Below the pieces are notes generated by a model, which worked only from the letters and a program-made list of their open reading frames with translations, had not been told where the DNA came from and did not search any database. Below, piece by piece: positions 53,792 through 64,000 of a DNA stretch of 64,000 bases. The stretch is taken from the NCBI RefSeq assembly GCF_011493005.1, contig NZ_CP049158.1:1116001-1180000 (forward strand), read 5' to 3'. Source of the DNA: Caballeronia sp. SBC1. Its GTDB lineage: Bacteria; Pseudomonadota; Gammaproteobacteria; Burkholderiales; Burkholderiaceae. Made by a program: the position numbers and the translations under genes. How positions within the stretch are numbered: position 1 is the stretch's first letter; each line of letters begins with the position of its first letter.

Positions 53792-54279
53792 ACCGACCTC
53801 CTGTTTTGCGGCCTGTCTCTGGCCAGTTTGTAGCTTGTTTCAGCTGTTTTCCGGTGCTTGCTGGCGAATGTCTCGAATTGGATTGGGGTGGTTTTCTCCA
53901 GAGGATTTGAACGGCCATTCATTGAGCGGTTGGAATGATTTTGCTGCAAAGGTGAATAGTTCGCACCTGCTTTTCGGAAATTGATGCGCGAGATCATCAA
54001 AATCGCTTTGCAATCCGATGGAAATCTTCCGTAGCGTGATTCTGTTCATGGGCGGTGCACAAAAAACAGAATGGTTTAGCAATCCTCATGCCAAGGGGAA
54101 TGCCAAGCGAATGTGAAGCGAATTTCTCCTGCGGCAAGTCACCTGCGACAACGTTTTACGCGGTGAGTTCTTCCGGCCAGGGCAAAAACCACGGCACAAT
54201 GATGTCCGGCATGCCGAAGCTGCATGCGGTTTTCGTGCGCGGCCTCTGGCCGCTGTCCTGCACCTCGCTAAAAACCATC
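53792..54279. other. Intergenic region between glgC and pdxY
   Basis: This 488-base divergent spacer has lower GC than its flanks. I find no convincing gene: the plus frame open from 54055 joins pdxY but its 75 residues are not PdxY-like. The only structure is an 8-bp inverted repeat, ATTCTGTT (54039-54046) and AACAGAAT (54065-54072). Promoters of both genes must lie here. Confidence 0.5.
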
Positions 54280-55143
54280 ATGCAAAACGTCCTCAGTATC
54301 CAGTCACATGTGGTCTTCGGCCACGCAGGCAATAGCGCGGCAGTCTTCCCAATGCGCCGCATGGGCGTCAACGTCTGGCCGCTCAACACCGTGCAGTTCT
54401 CGAATCACACGCAATACGGCCGCTGGACCGGCGGTGTTGTCGACGCTGACGAACTGACGCGCGTGATCGAGGGAATTGGCGCTATCGGGGTCCTGTCGCG
54501 CTGCAATGCGATCCTGTCAGGCTATCTCGGCTCGCCCGAGCAAGGCGCCGCGGTCGTGGAAATTGTCAGGATGGTGAAAGCCGTCAACCCGAGAGCGCGC
54601 TATTTCTGCGACCCCGTCATGGGCGCCACCAGCGGCTGCATCGTGGAACCCGGCATCCAGGAGTTCCTGGTGAATACCATGCCGGAAGTCTCCGATGCCA
54701 TGACACCCAATCACATTGAATTGCAGAAGCTGACGGGGCGCACCATCGAGACGGTGGATGAAGCGGTCACCGCGTGCCGCGAGGTGATCGCCCGCGGCCC
54801 GAAGGTGGTGCTCGTCAAACACCTGATCGACAGGAACAGCCGCGCCGATACCTTCAACATGCTCGCCGTGACCGAGACCGAAGCGTGGTTCGCGCAACGG
54901 CCGCTCTACCCGTTCGCGCGCCAACCGGTCGGCGTAGGCGACCTGACCAGCGCGGTATTTCTCGCGCGCACGCTACTGGGCGACTCGGTGCGTGACGCGC
55001 TGGAACACACCCTCGCCGCAGTGAACGCCGTGGTCAGGAACACGTTCCAGGCCGGGCGCTACGAGCTTGAACTCGTTGCCTCGCAGGACGAAATTGCCTA
55101 TCCCACGGAACGTTTCCCCGCCCTTGGGGTGGATTCCGAGTAG
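54280..55143 (+). CDS. pdxY: Pyridoxal kinase
   Basis: PdxY phosphorylates pyridoxal to pyridoxal 5'-phosphate. The 287-residue protein begins [20 protein letters not shown], as is typical of PdxY, and has [20 protein letters not shown] and the catalytic [12 protein letters not shown] near the C-terminus. I start at 54280 because it gives the family N-terminus; the frame is open for 75 codons upstream without homology-like sequence. The gene stands alone. Confidence 0.94.
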   Translation: MQNVLSIQSHVVFGHAGNSAAVFPMRRMGVNVWPLNTVQFSNHTQYGRWTGGVVDADELTRVIEGIGAIGVLSRCNAILSGYLGSPEQGAAVVEIVRMVKAVNPRARYFCDPVMGATSGCIVEPGIQEFLVNTMPEVSDAMTPNHIELQKLTGRTIETVDEAVTACREVIARGPKVVLVKHLIDRNSRADTFNMLAVTETEAWFAQRPLYPFARQPVGVGDLTSAVFLARTLLGDSVRDALEHTLAAVNAVVRNTFQAGRYELELVASQDEIAYPTERFPALGVDSE

Positions 55144-55355
55144 GACTGCTGGCCGGGTTGCTGCCTCGAATTGCTGACCCGAATTGCGACCCGAGCTGCA
55201 GCCCCTCTCGCGGGCTGGACCGGCACTTGCTCTTCCCATCACGTCTGCGGCCCAGGCCGGCCGCAAGCAGGTGCATCGCGAGCAGGCGCACCGCAGTGAT
55301 CAAGCGGGGCACACGGCGCGCGTTGCATCCCCTTCGCATCTCATCCGGGAACGTT

Positions 55356-56156
55356 ATGAACCCAGTCCTCGAAGGTCAGGTCGCACTCGTCACCGGCGGC
55401 AGTTCGGGCATAGGCTACGGCGTGGCGCAAGCGCTCGCAAATGCCGGCGCGAGCGTCGCCATCAACTACCACTCCCATGGCGAAGCCGCTGAAGCGCTCG
55501 CGGCATCGATAGAAAAAACCGGTGGCCATGCCATCGCGGTCCAGGCGGACGTTTCGGACGAAGCCGATATCGACGCCATGTTCGACACGCTGATCAAGCG
55601 CTTCGGCACGGTGGACATCGTGGTCGCGAATTCCGGCTTGCAGAAGGACGCAAAGTTCGTCGACATGACGCTCGCCGACTGGAACGCCGTGATGAACGTG
55701 AACCTCACGGGCCAGTTCCTCACCGCTCAACGCGCCGTGCGTGAATTCCTCCGGCGCGGCCCGCGTCCGGTGTCCAGGTCGCTCGGCAAGATCATCTGCA
55801 TGAGCTCGGTGCATGAAGTCATTCCTTGGGCGGGACATGTCAACTACGCGTCGTCGAAGGGCGGCATCCAGATGATGATGAAATCGCTCGCCCAGGAAGT
55901 CGCGCCGCATAGGATCCGCGTGAATTCCATCGCACCGGGCGCCATCCGCACGCCGATCAACAAGGGTGCATGGGACAGCCCCGAGGCGTTGAAGACGCTG
56001 CTCGAACTCGTGCCCTACGGCCGGATTGGCGAGAGCGAGGACATCGGCCGGGCGGCGGTCTGGCTGGCTTCGGACGATAGCGACTACGTGGTTGGCACAA
56101 CCCTGTTCGTGGACGGTGGCATGACCTTGTATCCGGGCTTTGCGGACAATGGCTAG
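55356..56156 (+). CDS. Short-chain dehydrogenase/reductase (glucose 1-dehydrogenase-like)
   Basis: The 266-residue SDR has the nucleotide motif TGGSSGIG at residues 13-20 and the catalytic Y164-x3-K168 (YASSK), with NSG and VDGGMTLYPG in the expected places. The closest family type is glucose 1-dehydrogenase, but SDR substrates cannot be read from sequence. The ATG at 55356 gives a normal start. A GGCTAGC/GCTAGCC inverted repeat overlaps its stop codon. Confidence 0.85.
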   Translation: MNPVLEGQVALVTGGSSGIGYGVAQALANAGASVAINYHSHGEAAEALAASIEKTGGHAIAVQADVSDEADIDAMFDTLIKRFGTVDIVVANSGLQKDAKFVDMTLADWNAVMNVNLTGQFLTAQRAVREFLRRGPRPVSRSLGKIICMSSVHEVIPWAGHVNYASSKGGIQMMMKSLAQEVAPHRIRVNSIAPGAIRTPINKGAWDSPEALKTLLELVPYGRIGESEDIGRAAVWLASDDSDYVVGTTLFVDGGMTLYPGFADNG

Positions 56157-56177
56157 CCCCCCCCCGCGAAGCTAGCC
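56151..56177. repeat. Inverted repeat at the end of the SDR gene
   Basis: GGCTAGC (56151-56157) and GCTAGCC (56171-56177) are perfect complements with a C-rich loop, and the first arm overlaps the TAG stop codon. No T-run follows. It may act as a 3' stabilising hairpin. Confidence 0.5.
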
Positions 56178-56308
56178 CCAGCTCGCAGCACGGTGTTGTC
56201 CCTCTGGCGCTGATCAGCACCGCGTTCCAGTTTGACGGGAGCCTGGAGGGAGCACATCCGCAGCGGTCGTGAAAACAAGCTTGAGTACATCCAACCCAAA
56301 GGTTATCG

Positions 56309-57745
56309 ATGAAGCAGATCAAGGTGGACGTCGCCGTCATTGGCGCAGGGACGGCCGGTATGGCCGCGTATCGTGCGGCACGGCAGGCGGGCAAGCAAGT
56401 CGTGCTGATAGAGGGTGCCGAGTTCGGCACGACTTGCGCGCGAGTGGGCTGCATGCCGTCGAAGCTGTTACTCGCGGCGGCCAATGGCCTGCACGACGCG
56501 AAGGCGCAGGCGCCGCGGGGAATTGAAGGCACGCATGCGCTTGAAGCAAACGGTGAGCATGTGTTCGCCTATGTCCGCAGCGAGCGCGATCATTTCGTCA
56601 AGGGCGTGCTAAAGGAAACGGATTCGTTTCCTCAGGAGACTGTGATCCGCGGCATTGTCCGTTTCGAGTCGCGTAACGTTCTTCTTATCGATGACTTCGC
56701 ACGCGTGGAAGCCACGAGCGTAGTGATCGCGACGGGTTCGGCATCCATCATTCCAGATGACTTCAAGCTATTCGGCGACCGTCTTATCACGAGCGACGAT
56801 GTCTTTGAACTGAAGACCTTGCCCAACCGATGCGCGATATTCGGCGCCGGCCCTATCGCCCTCGAACTCGGCCAGGCATTCGCGCGACTCGGTGTGGACG
56901 TGTTCATGTTCAGCCAGAAGAACCACGTTGGCGCGTTGACGGATGCCCCTGTGCGCGACGCACTGATTAAAGCCTTGCAGCAGGAGTTTTACCTGGACCC
57001 TGACGCGACCGTCCTCGAAAAATCGATGCAGGATGGCGAGCCCACTATCCGCTTTAAAGCGCTGGATGGAACCGAGCGCACAGAGCGCTTCGACCTGGTG
57101 CTCGTTGCTACCGGTAGAAAACCGGCACTGGCGTCACTGCAACTTGAAAATACCGGCATCGAACTCAACGACAAGGGCGTTCCCCTCTTCAACGAGCAGT
57201 CGATGCAATGTGGCGACAGTAGCATCTTCATGGCGGGCGATTGCGACGGCACGCGGCCTTTTCTCTCCGATGCCGCCGACGAAGGCAAGCTCGCCGGCGA
57301 CAATGCCGCACGTTTCCCCGATGTGCAATCTGTCAAACGCAAGGTGCCGTTCTCAATCGTGTTCTGCGAGCCGCAAGTCGCCAGCATAGGTGCGTCCTAC
57401 GACGACCTGGACAAGCAGATGACAGTGACCGGAAGCGTGTCGTTCGAAACGCAAGGACGTAGTCGCGTGCTACGGCAAAACCGGGGTTTGCTGCATGTTT
57501 ATGCCCACGCTACGACCGGCAAGTTACTTGGAGCGCAGGGATGCGGACCGGCTTTGGAACATCTAGGTCATTTGATTGCATGGGCGTTGCAACTGGAACT
57601 GTCCGTGGAAGACATGTTGAAGCTGCCGTTCTATCACCCGGTGATCGAGGAAGGTTTGCGCACGGCGCTCAAAGAAGCGAACAAGAAATGTTTTGAAGCA
57701 CGCGCGCAGACAGCGCCTGAATTACCCATCGCGGCAGGTTGTTGA
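56309..57745 (+). CDS. Dihydrolipoyl dehydrogenase-like flavoprotein
   Basis: The 478-residue class I pyridine nucleotide-disulfide oxidoreductase has the FAD motif GAGTAG at residues 12-17, the redox-active C43-x4-C48 (CARVGC), a second nucleotide motif FGAGPIALELGQ, FMAGDCDGTRP, and the C-terminal FYHPVIEEGLRTAL with the catalytic His-Glu region. It is not beside genes for any 2-oxoacid dehydrogenase complex, so its partner is unknown. It might reduce another disulfide, thiol or metal. Confidence 0.85.
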   Translation: MKQIKVDVAVIGAGTAGMAAYRAARQAGKQVVLIEGAEFGTTCARVGCMPSKLLLAAANGLHDAKAQAPRGIEGTHALEANGEHVFAYVRSERDHFVKGVLKETDSFPQETVIRGIVRFESRNVLLIDDFARVEATSVVIATGSASIIPDDFKLFGDRLITSDDVFELKTLPNRCAIFGAGPIALELGQAFARLGVDVFMFSQKNHVGALTDAPVRDALIKALQQEFYLDPDATVLEKSMQDGEPTIRFKALDGTERTERFDLVLVATGRKPALASLQLENTGIELNDKGVPLFNEQSMQCGDSSIFMAGDCDGTRPFLSDAADEGKLAGDNAARFPDVQSVKRKVPFSIVFCEPQVASIGASYDDLDKQMTVTGSVSFETQGRSRVLRQNRGLLHVYAHATTGKLLGAQGCGPALEHLGHLIAWALQLELSVEDMLKLPFYHPVIEEGLRTALKEANKKCFEARAQTAPELPIAAGC

Positions 57746-57782
57746 CTGGTGCCTGAAACACTGGCGCCTGAAACAACCAAGT

Positions 57783-57822
57783 AAAAAGCCCGCTCGAACA
57801 CAACATTCGAACAGGCTTTTTA
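57783..57822 (+). terminator. Bidirectional terminator
   Basis: AAAAAGCC and GGCTTTTT flank an inner TCGAA/TTCGA stem. T-runs occur on both strands, so it can end the flavoprotein transcript and the converging small-membrane-protein transcript. Confidence 0.88.
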
Positions 57823-57865
57823 TTGCTGCGAGAACCTGAATAGCGCTACCGCTTACGGCGCGCGC

Positions 57866-58213
57866 TTACATTCCATATTGAAGCGCGAGGTCGAATCCCA
57901 GCACCACCACCGAGCAGAACACGCCAAGCAGCAAGTTAGCCGCACGATGTGCAACGTCATGGTGTTTCGTCAACATGGCTGCCGCCATGAATGCGATTTC
58001 GACAATGATCTGCATCGCAAATACGGCTAGCATCAGCGCGAACTCATACCCCATCGAACTGAAGTCCGCGAAGTTGAAACCACGCACAGCCACCCACGAA
58101 CCTACGCGCCATAACTCATACGCCAACAGCACCAATGGGAACAGGTAGCTGAACACGTAGGTCGGCAGCGTTGCGTGCCGCAATTCCATGTGAAAGTGAC
58201 GAGTTGTTTGCAT
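57866..58213 (-). CDS. Small integral membrane protein
   Basis: The 115-residue product begins MQTTRHFHMELRHATLPTYV and has three hydrophobic helices (PTYVFSYLFPLVLLAYELW; an ALMLAVFAMQIIVEIAFMAA helix; LLLGVFCSVVVLGFDLAL). I do not recognise a family. The ATG at 58213 has AAGGAG 7 bases upstream, a strong site. It stands alone, behind an AT-rich region. Confidence 0.72.
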   Translation of the reverse strand: MQTTRHFHMELRHATLPTYVFSYLFPLVLLAYELWRVGSWVAVRGFNFADFSSMGYEFALMLAVFAMQIIVEIAFMAAAMLTKHHDVAHRAANLLLGVFCSVVVLGFDLALQYGM

Positions 58214-58510
58214 CTGGCTCTCCTTGATCCTGGCTATTTGCCGCCAGCATTTCGCTGGCCTCAACTAACTTATCAACTAACTAAATAAATTAATAAGCAA
58301 CTCAAAGCGGCTTCGCTGACTTCATCATTTACTTACTAATAAGAATGAAGACAAGAACGTCGTGCTTTGAGAATAGGCCAAAATCAGAAGAAGCGAATCA
58401 TCGTATTCCCCATGTCCTTGATTAGCATGGCAGAGCGACCGCCATGCTGCAACGCAGCTTAATAGGTCACATAAAATGCATTGCAGCAATTCGGAACCAG
58501 CGGGTTTTAA
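58214..58510. other. AT-rich intergenic region upstream of the small membrane protein
   Basis: About 58260-58350 is strongly AT-rich against the high-GC background and contains a short direct repeat (ATCAACTAACT-like) followed by AAATAAATTAATAAG. It probably carries the promoter of the small membrane protein. I see no open frame. Confidence 0.5.
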
Positions 58511-59401
58511 TCAGGCATCCTCGCTACCGTACAACTTGATGATGGCGGAGAAGTCCAACCCGCCCAAGCCCTGCATGCTCATGGTCTGGTAAAGCTGCTG
58601 CGCGAGCGCGCCCAGCAAAATGGGTTGCTTGACTTGACGCGCTGCATCAACGGCCAGCCCGAGATCCTTCAACATGAGGTCGGCACCGAACCCCCCGGTA
58701 TACCCGCGTGACGAAGGCGCATTCGGCAGAACGTCAGGGTAGGGATTACACGTATCGGCGCTCCAGCAACGTCCCGTCGATGTGTTGATGATTCCTGCAA
58801 GCTTGTTGGGTTCGATTCCGAGCGACGCGCCAAGTTTCATCGCTTCCGCCACGCCGATCATCGAAATACCGAGGAGCAGGTTGTTGCAGATTTTAGCGAT
58901 TTGACCGGTCCCCGTTTCGCCGCACTGAACCATGTTCTTGCCCATGCCCGCGAGCACCGGTTTGAGTGTTTCGAACAGCGCTGCATCGGCGCCGACCATG
59001 AACGTCAGCGTGCCCGCCTGCGCGCCGCCAGTGCCACCGGACACGGGAGCATCGGCGAACGGATTGCCCTGCTTCAACGCGGCTTCGCCGACCAGGCGTG
59101 CGGTCGCCGGATCGATCGTACTGCTGTCGATCAACGGCACGCCCGGACGCACCCCGGCGAGTACGCCATCGGCATTCAGATAGACCGCCTTCACGTGCGC
59201 GGCGGCCGGCAGCATGGTGATCACCACCTCGCTTGTCTGCGCCGCCTCACGGGGCGAAACGGCGGTCCGCGCGCCTGCATCGACAGCCGCCTGCAACGCC
59301 GTCTTCGATAAATCAAAAACCGTCAGCGAATGACCTGCTTTCAGCAAATTAGCGGCCATGGGTCCGCCCATGTTGCCCAGTCCGATAAAGCCGATTTCCA
59401 T
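58511..59401 (-). CDS. mmsB: 3-hydroxyisobutyrate dehydrogenase
   Basis: MmsB oxidises 3-hydroxyisobutyrate to methylmalonate semialdehyde in valine breakdown. The 296-residue protein has the N-terminal GFIGLGNMGGPMAANL nucleotide motif, DAPVSGGTGGAQAGTL, and the catalytic lysine in TGQIAKICNNLLL. It follows mmsA by 49 bases on the minus strand, so the two consecutive steps are one operon. Confidence 0.95.
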   Translation of the reverse strand: MEIGFIGLGNMGGPMAANLLKAGHSLTVFDLSKTALQAAVDAGARTAVSPREAAQTSEVVITMLPAAAHVKAVYLNADGVLAGVRPGVPLIDSSTIDPATARLVGEAALKQGNPFADAPVSGGTGGAQAGTLTFMVGADAALFETLKPVLAGMGKNMVQCGETGTGQIAKICNNLLLGISMIGVAEAMKLGASLGIEPNKLAGIINTSTGRCWSADTCNPYPDVLPNAPSSRGYTGGFGADLMLKDLGLAVDAARQVKQPILLGALAQQLYQTMSMQGLGGLDFSAIIKLYGSEDA

Positions 59402-59450
59402 TGCGTTTCCCCTTATTTATTTCGCCCGGACATCTCAAACGGACAACTGC

Positions 59451-60995
<1,545 letters not shown>

Positions 60996-61124
60996 GAGAG
61001 AGGCTCCTTGAAAACGAGAACGTTCCGGGCCGGAACGGGATGAGAGAGACGCGGACGCACGCACGGATGCCGTGCGGGTCGCCAAGGGGAAATGTCGTCT
61101 CCGGATTATTTGAATGTTGTCGGC

Positions 61125-61139
61125 TTGCCCATGACGCAA
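61125..61139. promoter_or_regulatory. Candidate LysR operator between mmsA and its regulator
   Basis: TTGCCCATGACGCAA has TTGC and GCAA arms and fits the T-N11-A operator pattern. It lies in the divergent promoter region. The role is inferred from position and symmetry. Confidence 0.4.
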
Positions 61140-61178
61140 AGGTACACAGCACGTGCAGGGCGAGTCCACAAGGTTCAG

Positions 61179-61184
61179 TATAGT
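61179..61184 (+). promoter_or_regulatory. Candidate -10 element of the LysR gene
   Basis: TATAGT lies 44 bases before the ATG at 61228. If used, transcription would start near 61191, after the alternative starts at 61153 and 61186, which supports 61228 as the true start. No clear -35 was identified. Confidence 0.35.
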
Positions 61185-61227
61185 TATGCAAATCTCTTCG
61201 AAGTATGGATACAAATACCCATCCGAT

Positions 61228-62181
61228 ATGCAAAAAAGCACGCCTCCGGGCATCAGCAACCTGAACTGGGACGACCTCCGGTACTTCCTGGAAGTGGCGC
61301 GAACCCAGCGTGCAAGCGGCGCGGCGAAGCGTCTGGGGGTCGATTACACGACCGTCGCGCGCCGCGTGCGGGCGCTGGAAGACGCGCTCGGCACCCTGCT
61401 CTTCGACAAATCCCGCAGCGGCGGTTTCATCCTGACCGCCGAAGGGCAACGCCTGCTGGCGTACGTCGACGCCATGGAAACCACGGTTCAGTCGGCGACC
61501 GAGCACATTGCCAACTCCGGGCACGCGTTGTCCGGGCACGTACGGGTGGGCTCGACCGAAGGTTTCGGCTGCTTCTTTCTGGCGCCGCAGCTCGCGCGTT
61601 TTCAGGACGCGCACAGGCAGATTTCCATCGACTTGTTGCCGGTGCCGCACTTCGTCAGCCTGTCCAAACGCGAGGCCGACATAGCCGTCACACTGGAGCG
61701 CCCGGAACACGGCCAAACCGTCTACACCAAACTCTGCGATTACCGCTTGCGCCTCTACGCCACGCGCGAGTATCTCGATCAACACGAACCGGTCACCAAG
61801 GTGGAGGACCTCACAACGCATCGCTTCGCGAGTTATATCGACGACCTCGCGTTCAGCTACGAACTGCTCTATCTCGAACGCGCGGTTCCGGGTGCGGTTT
61901 CGCGTTGGCGCAGCACCAGCGTGATCGCGCAATATCACGCCGCGCTGCAGGGCCGCTCGCTCGCGATCCTGCCGTGTTTCATGGCAGCGCAGGACCCGCG
62001 CCTCGTGCCCGTTCTCGCCGATGACATTGTGGTCACGCGCGCGTTTTATCTGTCCTGCCGCGAAGATTTGCGCAAATTGAAACGCATCACAGCGGTGTGG
62101 AACTTCCTGCGCACAGTGGCTGAAATCAATCGTCCGCTGCTGATGGGCGAGGCGCGGGAGATGCTATGGAGCGAAACGTAG
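61228..62181 (+). CDS. LysR-type regulator divergent from mmsAB
   Basis: The 317-residue regulator has an N-terminal winged helix (NLNWDDLRYFLEVARTQRAS, then DYTTVARRVRALEDALG) and a LysR effector-binding domain. Divergence from mmsA-mmsB suggests it controls valine catabolism. I start at 61228 (MQKSTPPGISN) because earlier starts add sequence that overlaps a likely promoter; 61186 and 61153 are possible. Confidence 0.88.
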   Translation: MQKSTPPGISNLNWDDLRYFLEVARTQRASGAAKRLGVDYTTVARRVRALEDALGTLLFDKSRSGGFILTAEGQRLLAYVDAMETTVQSATEHIANSGHALSGHVRVGSTEGFGCFFLAPQLARFQDAHRQISIDLLPVPHFVSLSKREADIAVTLERPEHGQTVYTKLCDYRLRLYATREYLDQHEPVTKVEDLTTHRFASYIDDLAFSYELLYLERAVPGAVSRWRSTSVIAQYHAALQGRSLAILPCFMAAQDPRLVPVLADDIVVTRAFYLSCREDLRKLKRITAVWNFLRTVAEINRPLLMGEAREMLWSET

Positions 62182-62269
62182 AGCCCGTGAATTTCGCATT
62201 TAGTCAGCTCCACTTATATATGAGATACGCATTCGCGTAACAGGTGCATAATCGTCCGCCCATAAGGCT

Positions 62270-62297
62270 TTCCGCCGTAGCCCTGCTGCGGCGTTTT
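62270..62297 (+). terminator. Terminator after the LysR gene
   Basis: CGCCGTAGC and GCTGCGGCG pair with one mismatch around a CCT loop and are followed by TTTT. It lies about 90 bases after the LysR stop. Confidence 0.65.
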
Positions 62298-62407
62298 CAC
62301 ATGGACGTGACCTTTATCCATCTCATTATTAACACTCGCAGACAGACCGGTAATTCTCCGCTCGCACGTCTTCTTTTGCCTGCGCGTTTGCCGCGCCCGG
62401 TGCACTG

Positions 62408-63394
62408 ATGGCGTTCGTCATCTGGTCACGCCGGAACGTGTCACACCAGCGTGTGCGTTTCGTCGAAGCGCGCACTGTCCGCGCCATGGTGATCGTCGCC
62501 GTCATTGCGATGATCCTGGCCGCGCTCGCGCTCGGCATCGCCATTGGTGCGGCCATGGGCAATACCCACGCAGCCGAAGAGAAGTCGCAAACAGAGCGGC
62601 GCTCCTATGAAATCGATGAACTCGGCAAGATCAGCGCAACACTCACGCATATCGAACCGCGCGTGATCGAACTCGTGTCACAAGTGAACGAACTTCAGGA
62701 CTTCGAAGCACAATTGAAAGCGGCGCGCCGCGCGGCTGACCGGCCGGACATCCACGTGGTTCCGCCGCTGCCCGATAACGACGATGAATCGCCGCTGGAC
62801 AGCAGCGCCTCGGGCGGTCCGTCCCTGCCACCGCGGCTCTGCGACGCCCAGCGCGCCGCTCAAACCGGGTCCGCGCCCCAGCGCCTGAAGCGCACGCAAA
62901 GCGCGCTGGATTGTCTCGATGCAACTATCGGAGCGCTCGATGACGCCGTGCTCGCGCATTACGCTTCATACATGGCGTTCCCAGGCCGCCAGCCCGCGCC
63001 CGGCGCGCGTTCCGGCTCGCCGTTCGGCAACCGCATAGATCCCTTCACGGGACACCTGAACTTTCATCCGGGCGTCGATCTGGTCGCCCCCACCGGCACG
63101 GCCATCTTCGCGAGCGCCGGCGGCCGCGTGGTGCAAGCCGGACCACACGGCGGTTACGGCAATGCGGTCGATATCCAGCACAGCAGCGGCGTGATCACCC
63201 GATACGGGCATACATCGAAGATATTCGTGAAGGTGGGCGATCTTGTCATGCCCGGCCAGAAGATTGCCGAAATCGGCTCGACCGGACGCTCGACCGGACC
63301 GCACTTGCACTTCGAGGTGATTATCGATGGCACGCAGGTCAATCCCAAACCTTATCTCGCGCTCTTCAAGCTGAAATCCGATGCCGCAAGCTGA
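62408..63394 (+). CDS. M23 family metallopeptidase (LytM domain)
   Basis: The 328-residue protein has an N-terminal membrane anchor (about residues 26-50), a helical, partly coiled-coil region (60-115), a proline- and serine-rich linker, and a C-terminal M23 domain. The zinc ligands are present: H220 and D224 (HPGVD) and H301 in the HLHFE motif with catalytic H299. It should cut peptidoglycan cross-links in the periplasm. It overlaps the next gene by 14 bases and lies just before a bactofilin gene. Confidence 0.92.
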   Translation: MAFVIWSRRNVSHQRVRFVEARTVRAMVIVAVIAMILAALALGIAIGAAMGNTHAAEEKSQTERRSYEIDELGKISATLTHIEPRVIELVSQVNELQDFEAQLKAARRAADRPDIHVVPPLPDNDDESPLDSSASGGPSLPPRLCDAQRAAQTGSAPQRLKRTQSALDCLDATIGALDDAVLAHYASYMAFPGRQPAPGARSGSPFGNRIDPFTGHLNFHPGVDLVAPTGTAIFASAGGRVVQAGPHGGYGNAVDIQHSSGVITRYGHTSKIFVKVGDLVMPGQKIAEIGSTGRSTGPHLHFEVIIDGTQVNPKPYLALFKLKSDAAS

Positions 63395-63758
63395 TCGAAA
63401 CAGGCCGACGCACAAGCTCACGCGCCGCACCTATTCCCTGACGTCGCGACGCGGCCCGACCTGGCCCATGTTGCTGCTCGGCACGATCGCCGCCGCCTGC
63501 GCGGCGGCGGCGCTGGCAGCGGCCGGCTTTGCGCTCGTCACATCGCGCGACATCAGCAAGAAGGCCGACGCCTTGTGCGCGCCGCCCATGTCCGAACGCG
63601 AGATCCGCGAGCAACTTTCGAAGGCGCGCATCGCGCTCGACCATGAAGTGGCGACACGGCTCGTCATGGAGCAACAAGCGTCTGAAAGCCTGGCAGAAAT
63701 TCACCGAATGCGAACTGACCTGACCTTCCTCAAGCGTCAGCGGGATAAGTCCAACTGA
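63381..63758 (+). CDS. Small membrane-anchored coiled-coil protein
   Basis: The 125-residue product has a basic N-terminus, one membrane helix (about residues 30-53, WPMLLLGTIAAACAAAAL), and a charged C-terminal helix (EREIREQLSKARIALDHE onward) likely to form a coiled coil. I do not recognise a named family. The 14-base overlap with the peptidase gene shows coupling, and a bactofilin follows, so it may link the peptidase to the cytoskeletal polymer. Confidence 0.72.
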   Translation: MPQADRNRPTHKLTRRTYSLTSRRGPTWPMLLLGTIAAACAAAALAAAGFALVTSRDISKKADALCAPPMSEREIREQLSKARIALDHEVATRLVMEQQASESLAEIHRMRTDLTFLKRQRDKSN

Positions 63759-63854
63759 CCGATCCCTGAGCCACCCTCCACGCCCTCCACGCCGGCACAC
63801 CGCTCCGCCCAATACCGGCAACCATTTTGCAATCCAGACCAGAAGGGGTTTCCC

Positions 63855-64000
63855 ATGTTCAAGAAAAAATCTCCCGGCGTCAGTCAAGCCAAGCTAGCTA
63901 CGCTGATCGCACACGATGTCCAGATAGCCGGCAACCTCGAATTCAGCGACGGCCTGCGCATGGATGGCCACGTCAAGGGTAACGTGACCGGCCGTGCGGG
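63855..64000 (+). CDS. Bactofilin (polymer-forming cytoskeletal protein), 5' part only
   Basis: The frame begins MFKKKSPGVSQAKLATLI and continues into IAGNLEFSDGLRMDGHVKGN, the first turns of the bactofilin beta-helix. It runs off the window after 48 codons. Bactofilins polymerise without nucleotides and often position peptidoglycan hydrolases, which fits the M23 peptidase just upstream. GAAGGGG precedes the ATG by about 9 bases. Confidence 0.88.
   Translation, partial: MFKKKSPGVSQAKLATLIAHDVQIAGNLEFSDGLRMDGHVKGNVTGRA

Noticed and set aside
54055..54279. 75-residue N-terminal extension of PdxY
   Set aside because: The extension is not PdxY-like, and [12 protein letters not shown] at 54280 is the normal start.
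60996..61259. N-terminal extension of MmsA
   Set aside because: The extra 88 residues run through the promoter region and the regulator start. AAGGAG before 60995 marks the true start.

Overview
The window reads as chromosomal DNA of a betaproteobacterium of the family Burkholderiaceae, most like Paraburkholderia, Caballeronia or Burkholderia. The clues are high GC, the ceoR/llpE/ceoAB/opcM-type efflux locus, a DUF4148 secreted protein, the narK1K2GHJI-mobB-narXL block and the style of the cobalamin genes. The genus is an inference. I saw no tRNA, rRNA, insertion sequence, phage gene or CRISPR array.

Layout: 1-2.5 kb holds an OpgC-like membrane protein (cut by the window edge), a TerC-family membrane protein and a DUF4186 protein. 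From 2.5 to 22 kb lies a large cobalamin (B12) locus: cobM-cobK-cobL on the minus strand; cobG-cobH-cobI-cobJ on the plus strand; then, on the minus strand, a VWA protein, a ChlI-like AAA+ ATPase, cobN and cobW; then cobE-cobO-cobB-DUF1289 on the plus strand, the cobalt transporter cbtB-cbtA on the minus strand, and a CobC-like phosphatase. Four cobalamin riboswitches, before cobG, cobW, cobE and cbtB, place nearly all of it under B12 feedback. Corrin synthesis looks aerobic (CobG, CobN chelatase), but CobJ carries a fused CbiG domain, CobE is present, and neither CobF nor CbiD is encoded here.

22-26 kb holds a hypothetical gene, an ornithine cyclodeaminase-family enzyme, a DUF2878 membrane protein and a polyphosphate kinase 2. 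25.7-33.8 kb is a tripartite RND efflux operon with a lipase-like gene and a divergent LysR regulator, separated by a clear palindromic operator candidate. 34.1-37.3 kb holds a DUF4148 protein, a 45-codon gene and a B12-dependent ribonucleotide reductase, a likely consumer of the cofactor made by the first locus.

37.6-51 kb is a respiratory nitrate reduction block: two nitrate/nitrite transporters, narGHJI, a parvulin-type foldase, mobB and the NarX/NarL two-component system. 51-54 kb has glgA and glgC (glycogen synthesis). 54.3-58.2 kb has pdxY, an SDR oxidoreductase, a lipoamide dehydrogenase-like flavoprotein and a small membrane protein. 58.5-62.2 kb is the valine-catabolic pair mmsB-mmsA with a divergent LysR regulator. 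The window ends in an M23 peptidase, a small membrane coiled-coil protein and the start of a bactofilin, a probable cell-envelope or cell-shape module.
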